Of a stretch of DNA of 6,144 nt, positions 1 through 6,063 are shown in pieces. The stretch comes from Spirochaetota bacterium (lineage in GTDB: Bacteria > Spirochaetota > Spirochaetia > Treponematales > Treponemataceae), in contig JAKJFV010000104.1 of NCBI GenBank assembly GCA_022704725.1, forward strand, positions 1 to 6,144, read 5' to 3'. The notes beneath the pieces are model-generated. The model was not told where the DNA came from, made no database searches, and worked only from the letters and a program-made list of their open reading frames with translations. Position numbers and translations under genes: made by a program. Numbering within the stretch: position 1 is the first letter of the stretch; each line of letters starts with the position of its first letter.

Positions 1-298
1 ACTCGATCATTTCTTTTAGATCATCGGTAACCCGCTGGAGCCCGTCCTTGTCTGCAAGGTGTCCCATAGGGGCGCAATCCTGTATGGACTGTCCATGGCC
101 TCTGTGATCATGAGCAAAAACAGCCATACCCTTCTCTGCTAAAAAACGGGCAAGACCGCCGTACCGGAGTGCATATTCAGCCATACCGTGACTAATGTGA
201 ACCACACAACCGCTGAAATTCTGCGGGATCCAGCTGTGTAAAGCCAGTTTTGCACCGTCTGAAGCGGTGACTAATTCTGTTTTGTGAGCAATCTCCAT
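1..298 (-). CDS. Alpha/beta-hydrolase, lysophospholipase/monoacylglycerol lipase type (5' part; C-terminus off window)
   Basis: Reading leftward from the ATG at 298, 99 codons stay open to the window edge, so only the N-terminal third or so of a typical 270-310 residue enzyme is visible. Residues 37-57 start with HGMAEY and continue into RYGGLARFLAEKG. Residues 62-71 read AHDHRGHGQS. These are the oxyanion-hole HG segment and the D-x-R/G-x-G-x-S strand-turn of the serine aminopeptidase S33 / Hydrolase_4 family, which includes bacterial lysophospholipases and monoacylglycerol lipases. The nucleophile elbow (GxSxG) and the Asp and His of the triad lie beyond the window, so activity cannot be judged. 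No signal peptide is seen, so it is probably cytoplasmic. The start is supported by a strong GAGGAG ribosome site 8 nt upstream. It is transcribed divergently from the RNA methyltransferase. Substrate is unknown; the family call is firm. Confidence 0.9.
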   Translation of the reverse strand, partial: MEIAHKTELVTASDGAKLALHSWIPQNFSGCVVHISHGMAEYALRYGGLARFLAEKGMAVFAHDHRGHGQSIQDCAPMGHLADKDGLQRVTDDLKEMIE

Positions 299-306
299 AC
301 ATAACA

Positions 307-312
307 CTCCTC
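307..312 (-). promoter_or_regulatory. Ribosome binding site of the alpha/beta-hydrolase
   Basis: On the minus strand GAGGAG lies 8 nt before the ATG at 298. It fixes the hydrolase start and contrasts with the divergent gene at 346, which has no such site. Confidence 0.8.
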
Positions 313-327
313 ATACAAAGGTTTTTC

Positions 328-345
328 TGGTATAGTACAAGTATA
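328..345. promoter_or_regulatory. Divergent -10 elements in the hydrolase / methyltransferase gap
   Basis: On the plus strand TGGTATAGT (328-336) is an extended -10 (TG-n-TATAGT). Transcription would start near 342-344, only a few bases before the ATG at 346. On the minus strand TATACT (345-340) is a candidate -10 for the hydrolase, giving a leader of about 35 nt that contains its GAGGAG site. No convincing -35 is visible for either direction. The two elements are 3 bp apart, so polymerase could occupy only one at a time. This is inference from motif matches alone. Confidence 0.45.
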
Positions 346-1539
346 ATGAATACTGTAATTATAACCGATAAAATGTTTCACGGGGGCATGACGTCCGGAA
401 AAATCGACGGAAAAACTGTTTTTATTGCAGGAGCTCTTCCGCAGGAAGAAGTAAGCATACGAATAGTTCAGGATAAAAAGGACTACAGCACAGCTTTTTT
501 AGAAAAAATTATTACTCCCTCTCCTTATAGAATAGAGCCGGTCTGCCCTCTGTACGGTGTTTGCGGCGGATGCAACCTGATGCATGCTGAAGATACGTAT
601 CAGAGAAGCCTGCGGGTTTCAATTTTAGAACATGCTTTTAAACGTGAGGGTCTTGAATTCCCTGCGGAACTTGTAAGCGGGAAAAGTCTCGGCTACCGGA
701 ACAGGTATCAGTTTGAATCGAACGGATTAAAAGGAGCTAAAAGCAGCAGTATCGTCAGCATACCTCACTGCCTTGTTGCCGATGATGCTGTCAATGACTT
801 TTTAAGCAGTGAAAAAATGCAGGGAAAAGTGAAGGTATTCGGCAGCAGCAAAATAATGAATTCAGACAAGGGCTATATATTTTCCCGCGTAATAGAAAAG
901 TATGAGACCGTACCTCAAATGCGCCGGGGGAAAAAAATTAAAACAGGCGGTAAACGTAAGATATACGAAGGTACAACTATACAAGAAGATGAGGAAGTAA
1001 AGATTCTTGTACAGGATAAAGAACTTGCTTTTAATGTATTGGGATTTTTCCAGTCGAATGTAGAGATGCTTGAAAAAACAGCGCAGCTCATTAGTAAGCA
1101 TCTTCCAAAAGGTTTAAAAGTACTCGATATGTACGGCGGAGCCGGTACCCTTTCTGCCCTCTGTGCAGAAAAAGCAGAACACGTAACCCTTGTAGAACAT
1201 AATAGAGACGCCGTTGTCTATGCAGAAAAAAACCTTGTATCAATTCCTCACAGTTCCTATGGATTAAGCGGTGCTCAATGGATAAAAACAGCATCACAAA
1301 AAAACTTCGACGCGGTAATTATTGATCCTCCTCGAAGCGGAATGGAAAAAGAAGTGAGGCAATTTCTAGCCCGTTCTTCTATTCCTTTGATTATCTCCTT
1401 GTCCTGCGATCCTGCAACGCAAGCCCGTGACTGCGCTGAACTGATAAAAAACGGATACAGTATTGAAGCCCTGTATGCATTAGATTACTACCCGCAGACA
1501 AGTCATATAGAAAGTTTAGCAATATGTATAAAAAACTAA
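346..1539 (+). CDS. Iron-sulfur RNA (uracil-C5)-methyltransferase, TrmA/RlmCD superfamily (probable 23S rRNA m5U enzyme)
   Basis: A 397-residue SAM-dependent enzyme that should methylate C5 of a uridine in RNA, most likely 23S rRNA. Residues 1-58 form a TRAM-like RNA-binding domain (GKIDGKTVFIAGALP at 18-32). Cys67, Cys73 and Cys76 (C-x5-C-x2-C) plus Cys142 match the four 4Fe-4S ligands of RlmD/RlmC; TrmA itself lacks this cluster. YRNRYQFE (117-124) is a conserved family segment. FFQSN (234-238) and DMYGGAGT (261-268) form the SAM-binding part, and DPPRSG (327-332) follows. SCDPAT (353-358) carries the predicted nucleophile Cys354, and HIES (387-390) carries the predicted base Glu389. All key residues are present. 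It is somewhat shorter than E. coli RlmD (about 430 residues), with a basic stretch at 193-205. No Shine-Dalgarno precedes the ATG and no alternative in-frame start lies upstream, so translation may be near-leaderless. The choice among RlmD, RlmC and dual-specificity RlmCD is open. Confidence 0.93.
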   Translation: MNTVIITDKMFHGGMTSGKIDGKTVFIAGALPQEEVSIRIVQDKKDYSTAFLEKIITPSPYRIEPVCPLYGVCGGCNLMHAEDTYQRSLRVSILEHAFKREGLEFPAELVSGKSLGYRNRYQFESNGLKGAKSSSIVSIPHCLVADDAVNDFLSSEKMQGKVKVFGSSKIMNSDKGYIFSRVIEKYETVPQMRRGKKIKTGGKRKIYEGTTIQEDEEVKILVQDKELAFNVLGFFQSNVEMLEKTAQLISKHLPKGLKVLDMYGGAGTLSALCAEKAEHVTLVEHNRDAVVYAEKNLVSIPHSSYGLSGAQWIKTASQKNFDAVIIDPPRSGMEKEVRQFLARSSIPLIISLSCDPATQARDCAELIKNGYSIEALYALDYYPQTSHIESLAICIKN

Positions 1540-3182
1540 GCTTTCTGTCTATATTAGTATACATCTTAATACTTTTTCCAGCTGATTTTCTTAGCGCAGC
1601 CGATGAACTCGGGTATAGAAACTGGCAGACCGTACTTGCAGGAGAAGTCATAGCGCCTCTGACACCGGCATCGTTCGGATTTACCGCAATTACTGACGGG
1701 GGCTTATTAACAGCATTTTCCGAGAGCGGAACAGTACTTTGGCAAAAACCCATGAATACAAGAGAAAAAGGCTTATCATCCAGTTTTACCGGAGACTTCA
1801 TATTTACCGCCGGGGGAACAACGTTAAGCCTCTATAACCCCAGCGGAAACCTTTTATGGTCAGAAGAAACACCAAGCCCGATAATCGAAAAACCCTTTCC
1901 CGGTTTTGACGGCAGAGTTTTTGTAAAAGAGAAATTCTTTCTTTCATCCTACACGCTTACCGGTTTACGCCGTTTTAGAATAGGCATAACAGAAGGCAGA
2001 ATGGAACTTATGACGCTGAATGACGGATCCCTGCTTCATATACAAAAAAAAGAAATAAGCGGTAAAAGCACGGCACTTCGCATATCGCCCTTTGGGAAAA
2101 TACTGGAAGAAATTGTTTTTACCGGCATTATAAGCTGTGCTGTGGAGACTTCAGAGGGTATAATTCTCGGGTTTACCACAGGATCTATAGCAATGTGTTC
2201 GGTCATAGACGGCAGTGCCGAAACAAAATGGAGTATCGGTCTGGAGGATGACAGCCCTCTTTCACTGTATGATTGGGACGGTACAATGCTTGTTTTTTTG
2301 CAAAACGGAAGAGCCGCACGCTTTTTGTATGGAGAACAAAGAGCCTTGTGGGTTAGTACCTCTGTTTTTGAAAACCCGGTGCTTGCATGTGAGGCCTCTA
2401 ACGAATATGCAATTGTTAAAACCTCAGCATCTTTGGTATGTATTACAAAAGACGGTGTCGTTGAAAAAAATATAGATATAAGCTCCTATAAAAATCTATT
2501 TACTACAATTACAAAAGGCGGTCTTTTTGTTGTGTGCCACAATGATTGGACAATAAGAGCCTATCGTGTACAAACACTAGAGCCCCGGTATGCGGCAAAG
2601 CGCAATTATCCCTATGAACCATTAGAAAAAACAGGAATAGAATTATACCGGCAGGCTCAAATACTGCTTACTCAAGAAGATGCAGGAACATCAGAAGGGC
2701 CTCTTATGAGCAGAACCAGCTATTACCTTGAAAACTTACAAAACTACTATATGCTAAGCGAACAGGAAAGACGGAAACTCAGCTCCGAGGTAAATGCCGT
2801 TACCATCACTTCTGATATTACAACGGCATCTCTGTTCGGAACAGCGCAGTTTTCGTCTTTTTGGCCTTTTATACTTGAACGCGAAAAAGATCCCAGTATT
2901 ATTAGAAGCGTACTGCAGGCAGTACACCGGTGCGCCTACGATGAAGACGGCGAAATTATGGACGCCGTGGCTAAAAAACTTATACAGGAGAGAAGCGGCA
3001 GCGATCAGATGCTGGCATCATACTGCGACACCGTAGTAGAATTATGCAGATTTATGGGCCGTCCTGCACTTATGAGAAGAGGTAAAGATATATTAGTTTC
3101 TCTTTTAAGTTCAAAATACAGCACATCGGTGCAGAATTATGCAAGAAAAAGTTTAGAAAAAATTATAGAATTAGAAATATAG
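1524..3182 (+). CDS. Exported beta-propeller (PQQ-like) protein with helical HEAT-like C-terminus, function unknown
   Basis: 552 residues. The N-terminus (MYKKLSFLSILVYILIL) is a signal peptide with likely cleavage after Ala25 or Ala26. There is no lipobox Cys, so the product is probably periplasmic. Residues 50-350 carry repeated beta-strand blades with PQQ-like signatures: GTVLWQ (69-74), GNLLWS (108-113), ETKWSIG (233-239) and RALWVS (273-278). From about 370 it turns helical, with short repeats around 443-550 (FWPFILEREKDPSIIRSVLQ and onward) resembling HEAT repeats. Propeller plus HEAT suggests a protein-binding scaffold, not an enzyme; no catalytic motif was found. The start overlaps the methyltransferase end by 16 bp with only a weak AGAAAG site (1509-1514), so translational coupling is likely. 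P83/100 follows 62 bp later behind its own promoter. I do not recognise a named family for the whole protein. Confidence 0.88.
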   Translation: MYKKLSFLSILVYILILFPADFLSAADELGYRNWQTVLAGEVIAPLTPASFGFTAITDGGLLTAFSESGTVLWQKPMNTREKGLSSSFTGDFIFTAGGTTLSLYNPSGNLLWSEETPSPIIEKPFPGFDGRVFVKEKFFLSSYTLTGLRRFRIGITEGRMELMTLNDGSLLHIQKKEISGKSTALRISPFGKILEEIVFTGIISCAVETSEGIILGFTTGSIAMCSVIDGSAETKWSIGLEDDSPLSLYDWDGTMLVFLQNGRAARFLYGEQRALWVSTSVFENPVLACEASNEYAIVKTSASLVCITKDGVVEKNIDISSYKNLFTTITKGGLFVVCHNDWTIRAYRVQTLEPRYAAKRNYPYEPLEKTGIELYRQAQILLTQEDAGTSEGPLMSRTSYYLENLQNYYMLSEQERRKLSSEVNAVTITSDITTASLFGTAQFSSFWPFILEREKDPSIIRSVLQAVHRCAYDEDGEIMDAVAKKLIQERSGSDQMLASYCDTVVELCRFMGRPALMRRGKDILVSLLSSKYSTSVQNYARKSLEKIIELEI

Positions 3183-3199
3183 CTAAATCATCCCAGGTG

Positions 3200-3208
3200 T
3201 GGTATAAT
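3200..3208 (+). promoter_or_regulatory. Extended -10 promoter of the P83/100 gene
   Basis: TGGTATAAT is a consensus -10 (TATAAT at 3203-3208) with the upstream TG of an extended -10. No good -35 is seen at the expected distance, which extended -10 promoters tolerate. Transcription would start near 3215, leaving a leader of about 30 nt. The core matches the element at 328-336 (TGGTATAGT). No hairpin terminator is visible between the upstream stop codon and this promoter, so read-through could also contribute. Confidence 0.6.
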
Positions 3209-3235
3209 TTTTAAAAGTGCGTCCTTAAAAAAATT

Positions 3236-3240
3236 GGAGG
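3236..3240 (+). promoter_or_regulatory. Shine-Dalgarno that decides the P83/100 start
   Basis: GGAGG is followed by AATGATG. The first ATG (3242) is only 1 nt away, too close for normal initiation. The second (3245) is 4 nt away and is preferred. The two choices differ by one Met. Confidence 0.75.
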
Positions 3241-3244
3241 AATG

Positions 3245-4837
3245 ATGAAAAAAATAATGCTTACGCTAATTATCGTTATGTGTGCAGTAACAGCCTATGC
3301 CCTTGAAGTAGACAAGACCGAATTGGAATCTGCAGGTACAGCAGACTCAATTGTGTTCATAAACTATACAGGACCTCATGCTGTGATTAATACCGCTGAT
3401 CAAATTAAAAGCATAGGTTCATCACTCTCGCCGGCTGTTACACAAAACAATCTGGGAATTCCCGGAAGTTTTGGAAACAGAGAACTCTATTATGTTATTC
3501 ATGCAGTAGATCCTTCTGTAAAAGAAAAACTTGATGCAGACATTCTTATTCTCGGACCTAATGCAGGTGTTGACCACATTAGAAATCTAAGACGCATACT
3601 ATCTTCGTATTTATCTGCAGCATACGGATACACCGAAAAAGATGCCGAAACGTTATCAGTTTTTATTACGGTATATAATGCAGTGTACCGCTCGAAAATG
3701 GACGTTTTTACTTCAAAGTATAAAACTGTTGTGATGCAGCACCTGGAAAGTTCAAAGGCCGGATTATCAGTTAATTATGAAGAATGGCCCGGAAAAACCC
3801 AAATAGTAATACCTCTTTCGGATCTGGAAGGCGGATTGGGAACAATCGACACCTCAATAATTTCTGATAAACAGGTTGTCTCTTCCATGCAGGAAACTGA
3901 AACTAAAGAGATAGATGCCAGAAAAGATATGGTTGACATAAAAGAGCGCGAAGCAGAAGCTGCGCAGAAATCTGCTGCTGACGCGCAAAAAGCTGCTGCA
4001 GATGCACAGAAAAAAGCTGCCGAAGAAGAGGCAAAACGAAAGGCGGAAGAGGAAAAACTTAAAAAAGCCGAAGCCGATGCTCTAGCTGCACAGAAAAAAG
4101 CCGATGCAAATCCCGGCGATGAACAGGCTCAAAAAGAGGCTGAAGATAAACAAAAAGAAGCCGAAGCACAGAAAGAAACAGTAGAAAAACAGGAAGATAA
4201 AGTTGCAGAAGCTAAAGAAGAAGCAGAGGCATTAAAAACCACTGCAAAAGAAGAACAGGTTATAGCGGACAAAAAAACTTCCGAGGCGCAGACAGACCGC
4301 ATATCAATTGCAAAAGATCAGCAGGAACTCCTTGCAAATGCCGACCTCCTTGCTGTCATGGACACAACTTACGGCTTAAAACTCATAGATCAGACAAACT
4401 TATTAAGCGCAATGGTTCTTTTTGATGTAGAAACAGGAAAAGTCGTAAAAGAATCTCCGGTGAATGTTATTCGAAACCGTCAGGTAGTTCAAACTGATAA
4501 GGGATTTATTGCAATTGCAGGAAAAACCGGCGGAAATGCTGCTGTTAAACTTGTAATTCTTGACAGCCGGTCAATGGAAATAATTAAAGAAAGCAGTGAA
4601 ATTATCAGTGAAAAATCTATGCTTGCCTATAACACTGAATTTGTGTTCGCTGTGATGGAATCGGCCGGAAAGTGGTATTTGGGCAGATACACCTTTGATC
4701 TAGCCTTATCCTTAAAGTCTGATATTACCGTGGATCCGGCAAGCCCCATCGTTATAAGCGAAAAAGGCATAAGCGTCACATCCTCTGACGGTCTTGTAAC
4801 ACTGCTCGCCTCCGACACCCTAAAGGCGGTAAAATAG
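3245..4837 (+). CDS. P83/100-family antigen (Borrelia_P83 family), exported coiled-coil protein
   Basis: 530 residues from the preferred ATG (531 from 3242). MKKIMLTLIIVMCAVTAYA is a signal peptide with cleavage expected after AYA, before LEVDK. Residues about 20-210 form the conserved N-terminal domain, with VFINYTGPHAVINTADQIK (37-55), GNRELYYVIH (78-87) and DHIRNLRRILSSYLSAAYGY (110-129). Residues about 218-364 are a Lys/Glu/Ala/Gln-rich coiled coil, including two consecutive heptads ending AADAQK (243-256). Residues 365-530 are beta-rich with propeller-like strands (AMVLFDVETGKVVKES; KLVILDSRSMEII). This order fits the P83/100 antigens of Borrelia and their Treponema homologues. Those are exported structural proteins and immunogens whose molecular role is not settled. 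Alternative: another coiled-coil periplasmic protein, but the N-terminal domain favours P83/100. It has its own extended -10 promoter and strong ribosome site. The repeat-filled gap starts directly after the stop codon, with no ordinary terminator. Confidence 0.87.
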   Translation: MKKIMLTLIIVMCAVTAYALEVDKTELESAGTADSIVFINYTGPHAVINTADQIKSIGSSLSPAVTQNNLGIPGSFGNRELYYVIHAVDPSVKEKLDADILILGPNAGVDHIRNLRRILSSYLSAAYGYTEKDAETLSVFITVYNAVYRSKMDVFTSKYKTVVMQHLESSKAGLSVNYEEWPGKTQIVIPLSDLEGGLGTIDTSIISDKQVVSSMQETETKEIDARKDMVDIKEREAEAAQKSAADAQKAAADAQKKAAEEEAKRKAEEEKLKKAEADALAAQKKADANPGDEQAQKEAEDKQKEAEAQKETVEKQEDKVAEAKEEAEALKTTAKEEQVIADKKTSEAQTDRISIAKDQQELLANADLLAVMDTTYGLKLIDQTNLLSAMVLFDVETGKVVKESPVNVIRNRQVVQTDKGFIAIAGKTGGNAAVKLVILDSRSMEIIKESSEIISEKSMLAYNTEFVFAVMESAGKWYLGRYTFDLALSLKSDITVDPASPIVISEKGISVTSSDGLVTLLASDTLKAVK

Positions 4838-4911
4838 GCTCACGCAAAGAAGCAAAGAGGATGAAGAAGAGAATTTAACCGCGAATGGACGCGAATAAAC
4901 GCAAAAGAGAA

Positions 4912-4947
4912 ACCACGGATGAACACAGTTGCTTCGCAGACACAGAT
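4912..4947 (+). repeat. Repeat element A, short-hairpin version
   Basis: The first 19 bases are identical to those of the element at 5122. ACACAG (4923-4928) and ACACAG (4940-4945) flank an 11-nt insert, TTGCTTCGCAG, which can form a small hairpin (TGC, loop TTC, GCA). It keeps the direct-repeat flanks of the longer elements but has a much shorter centre. Confidence 0.6.
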
Positions 4948-5072
4948 AACACGGATGTTCGGGCAGAACAGGGAATGGGAAAAAGAATAACCACGGAGCA
5001 CATAGAGTGATAGCTCGCAGGAAGAAGAAGGGCACGCAAAGACGCGAAGAGTATGAGAATCCGCAGATGACA

Positions 5073-5087
5073 AAGCTCAAAGAGCTT
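5073..5087. repeat. Hairpin AAGCTC-AAA-GAGCTT
   Basis: A perfect 6-bp stem with a 3-nt loop follows an ATCCGCAGATGAC repeat word. It has the AAGNTC/GANCTT stem of the other hairpins in this region, with a C-G middle pair. The outer arms do not pair and no ACACAG flanks are present. Confidence 0.55.
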
Positions 5088-5121
5088 AAAGATTTTAGGC
5101 ATTGTGAGTTAAGAGAAAAAT

Positions 5122-5171
5122 ACCACGGATGAACACAGTTACTAAGATCTTTAATCTTAGTAAACACAGAT
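5122..5171 (+). repeat. Repeat element B: 50-bp unit with hairpin between ACACAG flanks
   Basis: The unit begins ACCACGGATGAACACAG and ends ACACAGAT. Between the ACACAG words lies TTACTAAGAT, loop CTTTA, ATCTTAGTAA (5139-5163), a perfect 10-bp stem. It matches the unit at 5218-5267 at 47 of 50 positions. A run of six T (5171-5176) follows the second ACACAG. Confidence 0.8.
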
Positions 5172-5217
5172 TTTTTATCCGCAGATGACGCAGATTGGGA
5201 TAAAGAAGAAAGATATT

Positions 5218-5267
5218 ACCGCAGATGAACACAGTTACTAAGATCTTTGATCTTAGTAAACACAGAT
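5218..5267 (+). repeat. Repeat element C: second 50-bp unit with 11-bp hairpin
   Basis: The copy of element B lies 96 bp further on and differs at positions 4, 6 and 32 of the unit. The third change turns the loop base A into G, which adds a C-G pair. The stem at 5235-5259 becomes 11 bp (TTACTAAGATC / GATCTTAGTAA) closed by TTT. The sequence continues into ATATTTTTTAT. Confidence 0.8.
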
Positions 5268-5321
5268 ATTTTTTATATCAAGAAATAGAATGTAGTATTT
5301 TTTTTTATTATCTGCGGAATC

Positions 5322-5358
5322 TTAAAGCTAGAAGAGCTTAAAGCTAGAAGAGCTTAAA
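5322..5358. repeat. Two 16-bp tandem repeats, TTAAAGCTAGAAGAGC, each a small hairpin
   Basis: Exact copies lie at 5322-5337 and 5338-5353, followed by TTAAA. Each forms AAGCT / AGCTT with loop AGAAG (5325-5339 and 5341-5355). This is the AAGNTC/GANCTT stem with a mismatched closing pair. They sit downstream of higA on its strand, between reversed repeat words. Confidence 0.75.
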
Positions 5359-5398
5359 TATCTGTGGATGAATCTATCTGTGGTCTTTTCTCATTTTA

Positions 5399-5692
5399 TT
5401 ATGAAACTTTATAGCGGCGAATTTCTGCTAATTCTGCTGCAATTTTTCTTCGTTCTTCACGTAAATCATATTCATCCTGTATTCCAAGCCAGAAATCTGC
5501 AGAATTGCCAAAATACTTTGAAAACCTAAGCGCTGTATCGGCTGTGATTTTGCGAGATCCTTTTAATATCTGAGAAATTCTTGTAGCAGAGACGTTTGTA
5601 TCTTTTGCTAATCTATATGCTGTTATGTTCATTGGAAGTAGAAAATCTTCTAATAAAATCTCTCCCGGTGTTACTAATGGTATTTTTTCCAT
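5399..5692 (-). CDS. higA: HigA-family antitoxin, HTH-type transcriptional regulator
   Basis: 97 residues. PGEILLEDFLLP (9-20) is the typical HigA/VapI opening. A helix-turn-helix follows at about 23-48 (AYRLAKDTNVSATRISQILKG at 25-45). ITADTALRFSKYFG (49-62) and ADFWLGIQDEYDL (65-77) complete the family pattern. The charged C-terminal helix (78-97) is of usual length, and the gene looks intact. The role is to bind and neutralise HigB and repress the shared promoter through its HTH. AGGAG lies 7 nt upstream on the minus strand. It starts 14 nt after the higB stop, giving the toxin-first order typical of higBA. The palindromes at 5981-6018 are plausible binding sites. Cognate pairing is inferred from adjacency and family. 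Confidence 0.93.
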   Translation of the reverse strand: MEKIPLVTPGEILLEDFLLPMNITAYRLAKDTNVSATRISQILKGSRKITADTALRFSKYFGNSADFWLGIQDEYDLREERRKIAAELAEIRRYKVS

Positions 5693-5698
5693 ACTTTA

Positions 5699-5703
5699 CT
5701 CCT
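5699..5703 (-). promoter_or_regulatory. Ribosome binding site of higA
   Basis: AGGAG on the minus strand lies in the 14-nt gap between the higB stop and the higA ATG. The antitoxin has this clear site while the toxin has none, so the antitoxin may be translated more efficiently from the shared mRNA. Confidence 0.7.
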
Positions 5704-5706
5704 GTT

Positions 5707-5988
5707 TTAATGGTAATCCACTATTTCAACATTACTTGCTGTGCAATTGTTCCATACAAAGCAAATCCTCCATTGATCATTAAGGCGAATACTATATTGA
5801 CCTTTCCTATCACCTGACAATTGCTCAAGTCTATTACCAGGAGGAATCTTCAAATCATTTATATCTTTAGCTCTGTGAATCAAAATGAGTTTCCTCATTG
5901 CCAGTCTCTGTATTTCTTTTGGGAATCTCTTTGAGTAAACTTCATTCCAAATTTTTTGAGTTTCCTTATCCTTGAAGGATTCAATCAT
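5707..5988 (-). CDS. higB: HigB-family toxin, RelE/ParE superfamily mRNA endonuclease
   Basis: 93 residues from the preferred ATG at 5988. An in-frame ATG at 6003 would add MILSI. The opening MIESFKDKETQKIW, the segment LKIPPGNRLEQL (46-57), the block GDRKGQYSIRLNDQWRICF (59-77) and the end VEIVDYH (87-93) match the HigB family closely over its whole usual length. HigB toxins cleave mRNA at the ribosome, and the Arg/Lys/Tyr-rich block contributes the RNA-binding and catalytic surface. No substitution in that block suggests inactivity. Start choice: family members begin at MI-x-SFKD, and neither ATG has a Shine-Dalgarno. A predicted promoter (TTGACG, 17 bp, TACTAT) puts the transcript start at about 5988, which would make the shorter form leaderless. 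The gene forms an operon with higA, inside DNA rich in short repeats. Confidence 0.92.
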   Translation of the reverse strand: MIESFKDKETQKIWNEVYSKRFPKEIQRLAMRKLILIHRAKDINDLKIPPGNRLEQLSGDRKGQYSIRLNDQWRICFVWNNCTASNVEIVDYH

Positions 5989-6022
5989 GATTGATAGTAT
6001 CATGAAGCGTTAATAACGTCAA
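5981..6022 (-). promoter_or_regulatory. Predicted higBA promoter with three palindromic operator candidates
   Basis: On the minus strand, TTGACG (6022-6017) and TACTAT (5999-5994) are separated by 17 bp, a sigma-70-type pair. Three palindromes overlap them: TCAATCATGATTGA (5981-5994, 14 bp perfect, over the ATG at 5988), TGATAGTATCA (5992-6002, over the -10) and CGTTAATAACG (6008-6018, in the spacer and touching the -35). Sites here would block polymerase, as expected for HigA autoregulation. Which palindrome is used cannot be told from sequence. Confidence 0.55.
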
Positions 6023-6063
6023 TCGATAATATAGAGAACCAACGAACCTCTGATTTTTTACGA

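Larger units (their letters stand above)
4838..5398. repeat. Gene-free 561-bp region of degenerate short repeats and hairpins
   Basis: No credible gene lies between the P83/100 stop and the higA stop. The stretch is built from related short words. CACGCAAAG with an 8-bp period occurs at 4841 and 5033. CGCGAAT is spaced by 10 bp at 4880 and 4890. ACCACGGATGAACACAGTT occurs at 4912 and 5122, with a variant at 5218. ATCCGCAGATGAC occurs at 5059 and 5177. From about 5309 the words appear in the opposite orientation (ATCTGCGG, ATCTGTGGATGAATCTATC), so the region is partly a large inverted arrangement. Similar CACGGATGAACACAG-type and CACGCAAAG-type words are known to me from intergenic DNA of many bacteria; their role is unclear. 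A run of nine T lies at 5298-5306. The long minus-strand open frames here (for example 4820-5167) are artefacts of the repeats. Confidence 0.85.

Noticed and set aside
1391..1801. Minus-strand open frame of 136 codons across the methyltransferase/propeller junction
   Set aside because: It is antisense to two well-supported genes, spans their overlap and shows no recognisable domain.
2215..2475. Out-of-frame open frame inside the propeller gene (also 2794-3036)
   Set aside because: These are shadow frames inside a long gene with a signal peptide and blade motifs; neither has evidence of its own.
4820..5167. Minus-strand open frame of 115 codons, and two shorter overlapping ones (4840-5073, 4875-5102)
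   Set aside because: They lie in the repeat region, translate to Ser/Phe/Cys/Leu-rich low-complexity sequence repeating CVHPW, have no family resemblance, and the first overlaps the P83/100 end. They are translated intergenic repeats.
5122..5267. Possible CRISPR array
   Set aside because: Only two closely matching long units, with strong internal palindromes and repeat words in the space between them. There is no series of equal repeats with unique spacers and no cas gene in the window.
5265..5279. GATAT-TTTTT-ATATC inverted repeat
   Set aside because: A 5-bp AT-only stem in AT-rich DNA is expected by chance, and no gene end nearby needs it.
5596..5817. Plus-strand open frame of 73 codons over higBA
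   Set aside because: It is antisense to conserved higA and higB codons and has no family match.
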